NCBI GenBank assembly: GCA_964464175.1
Contig: CAYXFD010000024.1
Location: 1-46,947 of the forward strand
Length of the DNA: 46,947 nt
Direction: 5' to 3'
Source of the DNA: CAYXFD01 sp964464175
GTDB lineage: Bacteria; Cloacimonadota; Cloacimonadia; Cloacimonadales; JAJBBL01
Both the position numbers and the translations under genes were made by a program. The notes beneath the pieces are model-generated. The model was not told where the DNA came from. It was given only the letters and a program-made list of their open reading frames with translations, and did no database searches. Shown one piece after another: positions 16,139-24,616 of this stretch. The stretch's first letter is position 1; each line of letters opens with the position of its first letter.

Positions 16139-17041
16139 TCAACCTCCCAGGATCCTTAAAGACTCTACAGACTTTCCTTGCAGTCTGTCACGGCAAACCA
16201 GCAGACCTCTTTCCAGCATAACTTTGCAGATATGCATTCTGTATTCACGGGAAGAACGGATATCGGTGATCGGACTTATCTCCTCTTCCACAAGCTTTTT
16301 TGCCTGCCGGATAAGCTCGTCGTTCAATTCTTTGCCGGCAAGCAGTTCTTCGATCTTGGCCGCTCTGGAGGGAACCGGACCGACTGAAGTAAAGGCAAAA
16401 CGGTAGGCAAAACCGTTCTCCTTTTGCAGCATTAAGATCGCTAATCCGGCTTGAGCGAGGTCTTCTCCGCCATACCGACCTAACTTTACATAACATCCGG
16501 TATGCTTCTCTTCCGGTAAGATAAAGGAAACGCCTCTTACCAGTTCTTCCGGTTTCAGGGCAGTTTTTCGGGGAGCTAAGAACCATTCCCGGATAGGGAT
16601 ATCTCTTTCTCCCGCTTTACTGAGCGTGTGGACTGTGGCATCGTAGCACAAGAGTACCGGAGCTGAATCCATGCAGGGAACTGCCGAACAGATGTTACCG
16701 ATCAAAGTCGCACGGTTTCTTATTCCTACTGAAGCGACTGTTCTTGCAGCTTCCCAGAGCAGCAGAAAACTTTCTTTTGCCGCCTGAAAATTGAGAATAT
16801 CAGTAAAAGTAGTTTTAGCTCCGATAAAGAGGCGGTTTCCCTGCACCTCGATCGTTTTGAGCTCTTTAACTCTCTTGATATCAATCACTGCTTCCGGGGA
16901 AATCAGATCATCTTTCATATTCACAACGTGGTCGGTTCCGCCTGCCAGGATCTCTCCCTTTTCCCGGTATTGAGCGAGCAGTTTTAATGCTTCGGTCAGA
17001 TTATCGGGACGGAAGTAGTTAAATTCATGGGTTATAGACAT
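16139..17041 (-). CDS. Xanthine dehydrogenase-family FAD-binding subunit
   Basis: A 300-aa protein. FAD-binding signatures are LAGGTDHVVNMKD near residues 33-45 and TLIGNICSAVPCMDSAPVLL near 112-131. The C-terminal CO_deh_flav_C-type domain ends the protein. The order FAD, FeS, Mo on one transcript is the common arrangement of three-subunit enzymes. AGAGGA precedes the ATG. It passes electrons to NAD+ or another acceptor. A 112-base gap separates it from the cyclase-family gene upstream, with no promoter recognised. Confidence 0.94.
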   Translation of the reverse strand: MSITHEFNYFRPDNLTEALKLLAQYREKGEILAGGTDHVVNMKDDLISPEAVIDIKRVKELKTIEVQGNRLFIGAKTTFTDILNFQAAKESFLLLWEAARTVASVGIRNRATLIGNICSAVPCMDSAPVLLCYDATVHTLSKAGERDIPIREWFLAPRKTALKPEELVRGVSFILPEEKHTGCYVKLGRYGGEDLAQAGLAILMLQKENGFAYRFAFTSVGPVPSRAAKIEELLAGKELNDELIRQAKKLVEEEISPITDIRSSREYRMHICKVMLERGLLVCRDRLQGKSVESLRILGG

Positions 17042-17153
17042 ATCAATCCTCTTTTAGTTCATTATCTAACAATATTTAATGCTTGCAGCAGAGATCTTTT
17101 CGACACACAGGAAGATCTAAGATGAAATTGATCAGTCTGCTGAATGGGTTTTT

Positions 17154-17966
17154 CTAAGGTTCCAGGGCGATTATTCTGCACATCGAAGATTCCAGCTCAA
17201 TTCCTCTGAGCGGGAACAAACCTATCCAGACTCTCTTATTACTTAGTTTTCCGATCTCGCCTCCGAGGTTCTCGGCATGTACCAAGCCTTTCGGAAAGAG
17301 TTTAAGGTGCATGACCTGATAGAATTCTTCAGGTGGAAATAGCTCTTCCCAGCTTTTCCCGTATTTCTCTTTCATCTTCTTTTCTGCTTCCAGGAAAGGT
17401 TTCGGATGCCAATCCCGGATGATCGTATTCATCGGATGGTCGGCACTTCCGCAGTCAACACCTATCCAGTTGATCTTCATATCCAGAGCCCATTCATGAA
17501 AAGTCGGATCAGGACCGGGGTGCTTAACAAAGTATCTTACTTCGTCAGATTCCGGCTGATCCCAGCTATACTTATGGTAACCGGTATTGATGATCAGAAT
17601 ATCCCCCTCCTTGATCTCCACTTTGGACATTAATAATTCGGGGGTATAGAGGTCATAATCTTCCACATCCTGAGAGATATCGACAACTACTCCGGGTCCG
17701 ACCCATTCTTTTAAGGGTACTTCCCCGATAGTTCTGCCGTTGGCATAAAAGTGTATCTCTCCGTCGATATGAGTTCCGACATGATTACTGGTAGTGATGA
17801 TCTGTCCGTTAGCTCCCTGTCCCATGTGAGCTCCGGCAATACGTTTGAAGTATTGAATACCGAGAGGCATATAAGAAGGCCAGGGTGGGGTGTGGATACT
17901 TAATCTTTGGGTCAAATCATACATCTTGATTTCGTTCATGAATTTAAAGAATTCCTGTGTGTTCAT
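17154..17966 (-). CDS. Cyclase-family metal-dependent hydrolase (kynurenine formamidase / isatin hydrolase type)
   Basis: A 270-aa cytosolic protein. The family metal motif HxGTHxDxxxH is seen as NHVGTHIDGEIHF, with His62, His66, Asp68 and His72. The residue usually proline in DxPxH is Glu70. Other features are IGVDCGSADHPMN and HAENLGGEIGKLSNKRV, matching the second half of the family fold. Members hydrolyse cyclic or N-acyl amides with a divalent metal such as Mn or Zn. AAGGAG precedes the ATG. Lying between DUF1116 and the molybdenum hydroxylase, it is the best candidate for ring opening after hydroxylation. The substrate is inferred only from context. Confidence 0.9.
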   Translation of the reverse strand: MNTQEFFKFMNEIKMYDLTQRLSIHTPPWPSYMPLGIQYFKRIAGAHMGQGANGQIITTSNHVGTHIDGEIHFYANGRTIGEVPLKEWVGPGVVVDISQDVEDYDLYTPELLMSKVEIKEGDILIINTGYHKYSWDQPESDEVRYFVKHPGPDPTFHEWALDMKINWIGVDCGSADHPMNTIIRDWHPKPFLEAEKKMKEKYGKSWEELFPPEEFYQVMHLKLFPKGLVHAENLGGEIGKLSNKRVWIGLFPLRGIELESSMCRIIALEP

Positions 17967-18041
17967 AATCGTCTCCTTTTTTCATTTTTTATCTTAATGA
18001 TCTATCTCTTAGTATGTTTATTGTTGATTTTCAACCGCTTC

Positions 18042-19469
18042 TCATAAGCCGGCAGCAAAATCCTCCATTGCTCTGATAAATGGTTCTATCGGGGCTTCTA
18101 AGACTCCGGCACCCACCTGTCCGACCCCCGGGTTCTTGTGCGCAACTCCGGTATCCAGGAAGGGAGTGATATTCTTTTCGATTACCTTCCGGATATCAAT
18201 ACCCAAAGGTGTTCCCCGGAAGTCAAGAGCCGGTATTTGAAAGTTTTCGCTCTCGGCAGCAGTTATTTCATACATCAGATTGGTATAACGGAGGGCATCA
18301 GCAGCAGAACCTCCTACAAACTGGACGATTGCAAAGGCTGCGGCAATAGCAAAACCACCCAATCCGGCAGTTTCGGTTATTGTGCTGTCCCCTATATCGG
18401 GATTAGCATCTTCTTTTGTATAACCGGGGAAGAAGAGAGCATCCGGAATAAGGGCGGCTCCGGTATGCCATTTATTACCTGTTCCGGCTAAACGGATCCC
18501 GAAATCGGTACCGTTGCGAGCCATTACAGTTACAATACTGCTCTTTTCAATGCCGGAGGCTGCATCGAGAATGGCTTTAGCTGCCGGCATAGAAAGATTG
18601 AGGAAGAAGTGATCATTTCCATTGATAAATTCCAGAACCTGAGCGGCATTTTCCAGGTTTTGGTTGTCATCTGAATCATCAGCTGATCCGGATTCTGTCG
18701 TTCTTAAGATAGCAGGTCCGAGCTGCCGCAGCAGCAATGATGTTCCTGCCCGGTTCCTATTATGCAGTTCATCCCCCATATGCAGAGCCTGAGAAATGAG
18801 ATTTTTCAGGTCTATTTTTCCCAGATGTCTGATCGCCCGATCTAAGACGGGATAGAGTGTATTCTCCATCCAGAGTAAACGTTCGATAACTTCCGGATGA
18901 TAAGCTCCGTAACGGAGGACTTTTCCGAGACCTTCGTTCTGGGTACAGTATGCCATATTTCCGTAGGTCTCATTCTCTATGATAAAGACGGGCATCGAGG
19001 GTGAGATTATTCCCGCCATAGGTCCTACGGCATCGTGTTCGTGACAGGGTGCATATTCGATTTTCCCGGAGTTAGCAATTTTTTCTGCCTCTTCAGCCGA
19101 ATCAGCAAAACCTTCGTAAATGAGGGCTCCGATAATTGCTCCCCGCATTGGTCCGCACATTCTCTCCCAGGTTATGGGTGGACCGGAATGCAGGATAAGA
19201 TTTTTATGCATTCCGGGAATGACTTTGCGGGCAATATCAAGTCCCTGCAGAACAGGTTTTCCGGCTTGGATGATCTCCATAACCTTTTTGTTAGCAGCCT
19301 CAATCTCATCGTTATGCTCGCTTATCTTTCTTAAGAAAGCAGGATCTACTGCAACCGGAGGTTTCCAATCTACTTGTATGACATCAGTATTCTGTTTTTT
19401 AAGTTCCCGGCTGAAGAGTTCCAGGCCGAGATTAACGATGTGAAGTTTCTGATTTCTGAGATTATTCAT
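18042..19469 (-). CDS. allG: DUF1116 protein, AllG-like (YlbE) carbamoyltransferase component
   Basis: A 475-aa protein matching E. coli YlbE/AllG in its core. GKPVLQGL, LHSGPPITWERMCGPMRGAIIGALIYEG and PCHEHDAVGPMAGIISPSMPVF are diagnostic, followed by NGTDFGIRLAGTG and GLGGFAIAAAFAIVQFVGG. In E. coli, AllF, AllG and AllH together have been assigned oxamate carbamoyltransferase activity in anaerobic allantoin breakdown. The ribosome site GGGAGG lies inside the last codons of the upstream fdrA-like gene, five bases away, so the pair is coupled. A paralogous substrate is possible. The gene symbol is by homology. Confidence 0.88.
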   Translation of the reverse strand: MNNLRNQKLHIVNLGLELFSRELKKQNTDVIQVDWKPPVAVDPAFLRKISEHNDEIEAANKKVMEIIQAGKPVLQGLDIARKVIPGMHKNLILHSGPPITWERMCGPMRGAIIGALIYEGFADSAEEAEKIANSGKIEYAPCHEHDAVGPMAGIISPSMPVFIIENETYGNMAYCTQNEGLGKVLRYGAYHPEVIERLLWMENTLYPVLDRAIRHLGKIDLKNLISQALHMGDELHNRNRAGTSLLLRQLGPAILRTTESGSADDSDDNQNLENAAQVLEFINGNDHFFLNLSMPAAKAILDAASGIEKSSIVTVMARNGTDFGIRLAGTGNKWHTGAALIPDALFFPGYTKEDANPDIGDSTITETAGLGGFAIAAAFAIVQFVGGSAADALRYTNLMYEITAAESENFQIPALDFRGTPLGIDIRKVIEKNITPFLDTGVAHKNPGVGQVGAGVLEAPIEPFIRAMEDFAAGL

Positions 19470-19474
19470 AAGAT

Positions 19475-21034
19475 TTACCTCCCTAACTTCCCGATCAATC
19501 CGGCAGCATATTCAGCAGCTTCTGTATTAGTAGTGAAAACGACTGCTCCACTTTCCTCCAATTCTCTTCTTACCATCCTGCGGTTTTGGGGATCACTGTC
19601 GGTACCAATGAGAGAACAAACAATAACGATCTCACTTTCAACCGTAATTTTCCTGAACAAAGGGGCTAATTCCTTTTGCGGTTCCGGATGTGAGCCGTAA
19701 CCGAGGACAACATCAAGGAGAATTACCGCTGTTTCAGGGTCGCTGCCCTCTTCTTCCAGCTTCTTCAAACGGAGAGAGTAGTCAATCATCGGATGTGGTC
19801 TTCCTACAGTAAACTCATCCGAACCGAGATCAATTATCGTATTCTCCAGACTCTTCCAGATATCGGGCAGTTTGGCGTTATCGTTCAGAGGGGTATTGCT
19901 GTAGGCGTGTTTCCCTGCTTTTTTATAAAAGATGTTCTGAGACTCATAGCAGAGAGTACCTCCGCTGTAAAGTCCCCTAAGATATTTTCGGTTGCCCTTA
20001 GCTTTTGAACTCAAAAATCTGTCGGGGAATTTCTTCTCTTTATCATTCTCTTCTGCTGCAGAATAATCAGAAAGACTTGATCCGCTATTTGCTAATTGAC
20101 AGGCTTTCTTCGCTGTTTCCGAGAGAGTATCTGATTCGTATAAGTTCTCTATCCGGGGGAGAGTGAAATCATTAAGGAAATTAACGACTACCGGTTTCTC
20201 CGTCTTCTGAATAAACACCAGCAGTTTTTCAATAACTTCCTGGGAGGGGATCTTACTTATCAGCACAATAACTTCAGTTTCAGGATCTTCAATAAGATAC
20301 TCAAGACAGAAACAGAGCATCAAACCACCAATCTCTTTTTTCCCGTCTCTTCCTCCTGTTCCAAAACCCTGAGAGATACCACCACCGAGGTTGTGAATAC
20401 CAGAACTGACCTCCTGAAGACCGGTACCGGCAGCAGAGACAATTCCTATCTTCCCCCTTCTTACCGAGTTGGCAAAAGCTAAAGCAACCCCGTTTACAAT
20501 TGCCGTGCCGCAATCCGGTCCCATCATCAGCAAATTATTTGCTACTGCATATTCCTTTAACTGCTTCTCATCCTCGATAGAGACATTATCGGAAAAGAGC
20601 ATAACGTGTCTGTTTGATTCCAGAGCCTTTCTTGCTTCCGCAGCAGCATATTTACCGGCTAAAGAAATGAGAACGAGATTTGCTTCAGGCAAGGCTTTCA
20701 GGGCACTCTCCAGAGACCTGGGCTGCGCGGTCATTTCTTTCTTTTTCCCGGTTCCGGGCAATCCTTTTTCCAGCCATTCTTTTGCTTCTTTTAGTATCTT
20801 TTCAGCCATATCTTCAGTATCTGCTTTCACAGCAAGACAGATATCTGAAGCAGAGGCATTCTTGAATTCTTCCAGAAGCATACCTGTTGCCTGAAGTATG
20901 GATTTGTTTTCTGTGGTAGCAACGATAGCAACGGCATCGATTACCCCCTCTTTTTCTCTGATCATTCGGGATATCTGCATCAGTTTGACTGAGTCCAGAT
21001 AACGATTAGTAATGACAACGTTAGCAATAGCCAT
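19475..21034 (-). CDS. fdrA: FdrA-like (AllF) acyl-CoA-synthetase-fold carbamoyltransferase component
   Basis: About 519 aa. A short N-terminal domain (YLDSVKLMQISRMI) leads into succinyl-CoA-synthetase-alpha-like Rossmann domains with MGPDCGTAIVNGVALAF (about 171-187), GKIGIVSAAGTGLQEV (about 195-210) and GFGTGGRDGKKEIGG. The C-terminal half holds PHPMIDYSLRL and a second ligase-like domain. ATG at 21034 is chosen over the in-frame GTG at 21043 because that GTG is part of the AAGGTGA ribosome site. FdrA is AllF of the oxamate carbamoyltransferase set. A phosphohistidine-ligase-type fold fits phosphorolysis of a carbamoyl group. It is coupled to the DUF1116 gene. Confidence 0.9.
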   Translation of the reverse strand: MAIANVVITNRYLDSVKLMQISRMIREKEGVIDAVAIVATTENKSILQATGMLLEEFKNASASDICLAVKADTEDMAEKILKEAKEWLEKGLPGTGKKKEMTAQPRSLESALKALPEANLVLISLAGKYAAAEARKALESNRHVMLFSDNVSIEDEKQLKEYAVANNLLMMGPDCGTAIVNGVALAFANSVRRGKIGIVSAAGTGLQEVSSGIHNLGGGISQGFGTGGRDGKKEIGGLMLCFCLEYLIEDPETEVIVLISKIPSQEVIEKLLVFIQKTEKPVVVNFLNDFTLPRIENLYESDTLSETAKKACQLANSGSSLSDYSAAEENDKEKKFPDRFLSSKAKGNRKYLRGLYSGGTLCYESQNIFYKKAGKHAYSNTPLNDNAKLPDIWKSLENTIIDLGSDEFTVGRPHPMIDYSLRLKKLEEEGSDPETAVILLDVVLGYGSHPEPQKELAPLFRKITVESEIVIVCSLIGTDSDPQNRRMVRRELEESGAVVFTTNTEAAEYAAGLIGKLGR

Positions 21035-21143
21035 AAAATTCACCTTTCAATTTTGTTATCCCTTGGTTAATGTCCTTTCCTCCAAAAACCAGAGAACTGG
21101 TAATTTCGGAAAACCTGTTCCGGTTTTCGCTGAAGTACATCAT

Positions 21144-22127
21144 TCAGTTGAACGGTTTCATTTCATAAGAACTCAGAAAACCGGTCATCATATCAGCTCC
21201 GGAAGTCTCTCCCACAGTCATAAGTCTTTTATATGAACTCGGCAGATTACCTCGGGCGCTAACCGGGTTTTCTCTATTTAGTTCCCGGGAGTTTTCACTT
21301 AAGAGTTCGACGGGAATATGAGAACTGATAAGTAAGTCCGTCAAAAATGATTTCCAGGCAGCGTTATAATTTCCTTCTGCTGCTTGTAAGAGGAGTGTGT
21401 TAACCAGTAGATTTTTTCCTTTGGCAAGCCTACAGAGATTTGTTTTCAAAGCAGGGTATTTATCAGTCCTGACTCCGGAATTGTAATGCTGTTGAAAGCT
21501 CAAACCGAGCAAAAATCCTATTAGGAAATCATCTCCTGAGGGTGTCAGACCATATCCGCAACCTCTGAAAGAGCAGACCCCTTTTTGATAATTACCAGAA
21601 AGAAGGTAAGAATATGCTCTGTTCATACGTTTTCTGAATTCCAGCTGGAACGAATTATCTTCCCCGGAGTCAGTTCTGTCTGAATCTGGTAACTTCATTT
21701 CTGCTGATGGCTGCTGATCTTTATCAAACAAGAAGGCAAGACTCTTTTCAGGGGCAGTTTTTCGGAATATCGTTTTCAAGTGCTCTATCTTTTGGCTGAT
21801 GTCCTCCGGGCAGCATTCAATAGCCGGAAGGACAGAAAAGTATATCTGCTGCTCATTATAAGCCACGACCTCTTTTCCGTTAAGGATCAGCTTTCCCGGA
21901 AGGTGTTCGATAGTTTTCAATCTTTCCGGCTCAAGATTAGTTAAAACAACACAGCAAGCTCCGGAAAGGGAAGGATCGGTGGTAACCGAGATAACGCTGT
22001 CCCTATCCAAAAAATTTATGATCTTTATATGGCGGGAATGAATCTCAGCAAACCTGCCGAAAGGAAACCTGTCCCCAACAGACCATAGTGTTATGGAATG
22101 AGTATTGATAGAGCTATGTTCAATCAT
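21144..22127 (-). CDS. allH: DUF2877 protein, AllH-like (YlbF) carbamoyltransferase component
   Basis: A 327-aa protein. The DUF2877 signature GCGYGLTPSGDDFLIGFLLG lies at residues 189-208, preceded by VCSFRG. The N-terminal half is less conserved, with no signal peptide or membrane segment. No Shine-Dalgarno sequence is seen before the ATG at 22127 (only a T-rich tract), which may mean a leaderless or weakly translated start. It is the first gene of the nine-gene cluster, 109 bases before fdrA and divergent from the exported protein at 22369. AllF, AllG and AllH act together in E. coli. No carbamate kinase, the usual partner, is found in this window. Confidence 0.86.
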   Translation of the reverse strand: MIEHSSINTHSITLWSVGDRFPFGRFAEIHSRHIKIINFLDRDSVISVTTDPSLSGACCVVLTNLEPERLKTIEHLPGKLILNGKEVVAYNEQQIYFSVLPAIECCPEDISQKIEHLKTIFRKTAPEKSLAFLFDKDQQPSAEMKLPDSDRTDSGEDNSFQLEFRKRMNRAYSYLLSGNYQKGVCSFRGCGYGLTPSGDDFLIGFLLGLSFQQHYNSGVRTDKYPALKTNLCRLAKGKNLLVNTLLLQAAEGNYNAAWKSFLTDLLISSHIPVELLSENSRELNRENPVSARGNLPSSYKRLMTVGETSGADMMTGFLSSYEMKPFN

Positions 22128-22180
22128 AAAAAAAAGTTAATCATCTTCAATTTTATGTCAACTATTTTTGCTGTTTAGTT

Positions 22181-22216
22181 CAGATGGCAAATTAGGAGCT
22201 ATTCTATTGCCATCTG
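22181..22216. promoter_or_regulatory. Perfect 10-bp inverted repeat in the divergent intergenic region (operator candidate)
   Basis: CAGATGGCAA (22181-22190), a 16-base spacer, then TTGCCATCTG (22207-22216). It lies between the first gene of the catabolic cluster (start 22127) and the exported-protein gene (start 22369). A transcription-factor site is likely. A terminator is less likely because only a broken T run (TCTTTGTTTT) follows. Confidence 0.45.
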
Positions 22217-22301
22217 TCTTTGTTTTGAGGATAAGCTGCGGTTCTGGGCATTTTCAGAGAAACCCTTTTAAATCCTGACAGCTTGTTATTGAAAAAAATA
22301 C

Positions 22302-22307
22302 TTGACG
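22302..22307 (+). promoter_or_regulatory. Candidate -35 box (CTTGACG) for the 22369 gene
   Basis: TTGACG lies 67 bases before ATG in the context ACTTGACGCACAATAAAG. It closely matches TCTTGACGCAAAATAATA before the protease gene at 31383. Confidence 0.4.
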
Positions 22308-22368
22308 CACAATAAAGTCAGAATTCTAAGATTTTTTATCAAATTGATGGAATCTAAGGAGGTGATAG

Positions 22369-24384
22369 ATGAGATCAATCATTCTGGTAATACTAATATT
22401 CTTTTCATTCAACTGTCTGCTTTGGAGTCAAACAGCTGTAAAACCTTTCATCGGTGACGGTTCTTCAAGCGACCCCTTTGAAATCTCCACCCTGGATAAT
22501 CTCTATTGGATCGCTGTTTCAGGAACTGTTGACGGCTTAACTCAAGCCCAACGCTGGGCACTGAGTTATGTTCAAACAAGTGATATTGATGCTTCTGATA
22601 CTTCGAACTGGTTTCCTGACGGCAATGGTGGTTGTTTGGGCTGGACACCGATCGGCAGTATTTCGCCAAAGTTTTCCGGCTCTTACAATGGGCAGGGGCA
22701 CATAATAAGTAATCTCTACATCAATCGTGTCTCAACAAGTAATATCGGTTTATTTGGTTACACCGAAAACAGCTCGATTAAGAACTTAGGCCTAACCAAT
22801 GTTGAGATCACAGGTTATAAACAAACCGGCGCTCTGGTCGGATATAATACTTCTACACCGGTTACTGACTGCTACAGCACCGGTAATGTCACCGGAGATC
22901 AAAACGTCGGTGGTTTGTTAGGATACGTTAATGATTCGACCATAGATAACTGTTCAAGTTCAGGAACGGTTACGGGAAGCAACTGGGGTGTGGGTGGTTT
23001 GATAGGACATGTCAGATACACTTCAATTGTTGACTGTCATAGTGAAAGCACAGTCTCAAATACGAATCATTATACCGGTGGACTATTCGGACAGGCTGTT
23101 GGAGTTACGGTAGATACCTGCTATGCCACCGGTAATGTCTCTACCACTCAATGGCGTTCCGGTGGTTTGGCCGGGATAATCTGTGCTACCTGTTTCGTGA
23201 GTAACAGTTTCAGTACGGGTGATGTGAGCGGTTACCAGAATGTTGGCGGCTTGATAGGTCAACAAGACGGGAGTGTAGAAAAAAGTTTCAGTACAGGAAA
23301 TGTTTTTGGTGTCACTAATTCCGGTGGTTTTACCGGTTCGAATACAGGGATTATCTCGAACTCTTACTCTCTGGGAAACGTGACCCGGCAGTCCGGCACA
23401 AATGCCAGTTTCGGAGGTTTTACCGGATTCAACAACGGGGGTACTATTGAATACTGTTACAGCATAGGGAGTGTTTATTATACAGGAGCAACAGATCCGG
23501 GTAATAAAGGTTTCATCGGTGGACAATCCGGAGCGAACATTTACACAAGCAATTTCTTTGATTATGAAGCTTCCAATCAGTCAACAGACGCTGCCGGAGG
23601 AGCTGTACCGAAAACAACAGCCGAAATGAAAACTCAAGCTACCTTTACCGGGGCAGACTGGGATTTTACCGGTGTCTGGTCAATTGATGATGCCGAACAA
23701 GATCCCATCAACAACGGATATCCTTATTTACAATGGGAGCTGACAGGAGAAGATACTCCCCTGCCGATCGAATTATCATACTTTTCAGCACAGATTACCT
23801 CAGATATAGCAGTTAATCTGGAATGGCGAGCCGAAACAGAAACCGATATGCTCGGTTATAATATCCTCCGGAGTGAGACCAATAATACCGGTGGAGCGAT
23901 AAAAATCAATCCGTTCCTCATTACAGCCCATAATGTCTCCTCAGCAGTCAGTTACAGTTTTCTCGATGTTGAAGTTATTAACGGGCAGTTCTATTTCTAC
24001 TGGCTCGAAGCGTTAGAATATGATCTGACCAGCCATCTCTACGGACCGGTTTCGCTACTGGTAGATTATGAGGAGGAACCCGGAACAACCCCAACTCTCT
24101 TAACTACCGAGTTGATAGGAGCTTATCCTAACCCCTTTAACCCTGCAACAGCGATACGGTTTTCCATATCAGAACAAACAGAAGTGACGATTGCTGTTTA
24201 CAATATATTGGGACAGCGGGTTCAGACCATTGTGAGTGAGCAGTTATATCTCGAAGGACATCATTCCGTTGTTTGGCAGGGAGAAGATTCAACAGGGAAA
24301 AAAGCCGCTTCAGGAGTCTATTTCTATAAGATGAGAACTTCAGACGGTTTCGGGAAAGTTAAGAAGCTACTAATGCTTCAATGA
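22369..24384 (+). CDS. Exported GLUG-repeat protein with C-terminal sorting domain
   Basis: A 671-aa secreted protein. The signal peptide ends near LLWSQ (residue 21). Residues 25-440 carry about nine GLUG-motif units, each with VGGLxG, GALVGY or similar and a CYSxGNVxG strand, giving a beta-helix-like repeat typical of surface adhesins and IgA-peptidase-type proteins. Then comes an Fn3-like region and the sorting domain from YPNPFNPAT (about 586) to the end. The ribosome site AAGGAGGTGA is nearly full-length. Bases 23831-24140 are identical to 25800-26109 in the next gene, showing recent duplication or gene conversion. No catalytic motif is seen. Adhesion or surface coating is the likely role. 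Confidence 0.88.
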   Translation: MRSIILVILIFFSFNCLLWSQTAVKPFIGDGSSSDPFEISTLDNLYWIAVSGTVDGLTQAQRWALSYVQTSDIDASDTSNWFPDGNGGCLGWTPIGSISPKFSGSYNGQGHIISNLYINRVSTSNIGLFGYTENSSIKNLGLTNVEITGYKQTGALVGYNTSTPVTDCYSTGNVTGDQNVGGLLGYVNDSTIDNCSSSGTVTGSNWGVGGLIGHVRYTSIVDCHSESTVSNTNHYTGGLFGQAVGVTVDTCYATGNVSTTQWRSGGLAGIICATCFVSNSFSTGDVSGYQNVGGLIGQQDGSVEKSFSTGNVFGVTNSGGFTGSNTGIISNSYSLGNVTRQSGTNASFGGFTGFNNGGTIEYCYSIGSVYYTGATDPGNKGFIGGQSGANIYTSNFFDYEASNQSTDAAGGAVPKTTAEMKTQATFTGADWDFTGVWSIDDAEQDPINNGYPYLQWELTGEDTPLPIELSYFSAQITSDIAVNLEWRAETETDMLGYNILRSETNNTGGAIKINPFLITAHNVSSAVSYSFLDVEVINGQFYFYWLEALEYDLTSHLYGPVSLLVDYEEEPGTTPTLLTTELIGAYPNPFNPATAIRFSISEQTEVTIAVYNILGQRVQTIVSEQLYLEGHHSVVWQGEDSTGKKAASGVYFYKMRTSDGFGKVKKLLMLQ

Positions 24385-24514
24385 TTTTTGAAGAGAGGTT
24401 TTACCAGCAGCCGGAAGTGAGGATATAGCGAGTAGAATCATTTTTGAAGCTAATTCCGGAGAGATTACTCTGAAGAGAATCCTAACAGGAAGAAAAACAA
24501 AGAGAAATTATCTG

Positions 24515-24542
24515 TTGACATTGCTTCGATAGTGATTATATT
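24515..24542 (+). promoter_or_regulatory. Candidate promoter for the 24617 gene
   Basis: TTGACA (24515-24520) and TATATT (24537-24542) are 16 bases apart. A second TTGACT lies at 24541-24546, 76 bases before the ATG, closer to the distance seen for the other exported-protein genes. Bases 24385-24514 show nothing else. Confidence 0.35.
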
Positions 24543-24616
24543 GACTATGTAGTGAATGGTATTTACTCCAACTCTGTTACAGAGGCTATGGTTTGTTTTC
24601 TTTTTGGAGGTATATT

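Noticed and set aside
13328..17041. Aerobic carbon monoxide dehydrogenase (CoxSML)
   Set aside because: The large subunit has PPGGPYRGFGY in the active-site region and lacks the Cys-containing CO-dehydrogenase loop motif.
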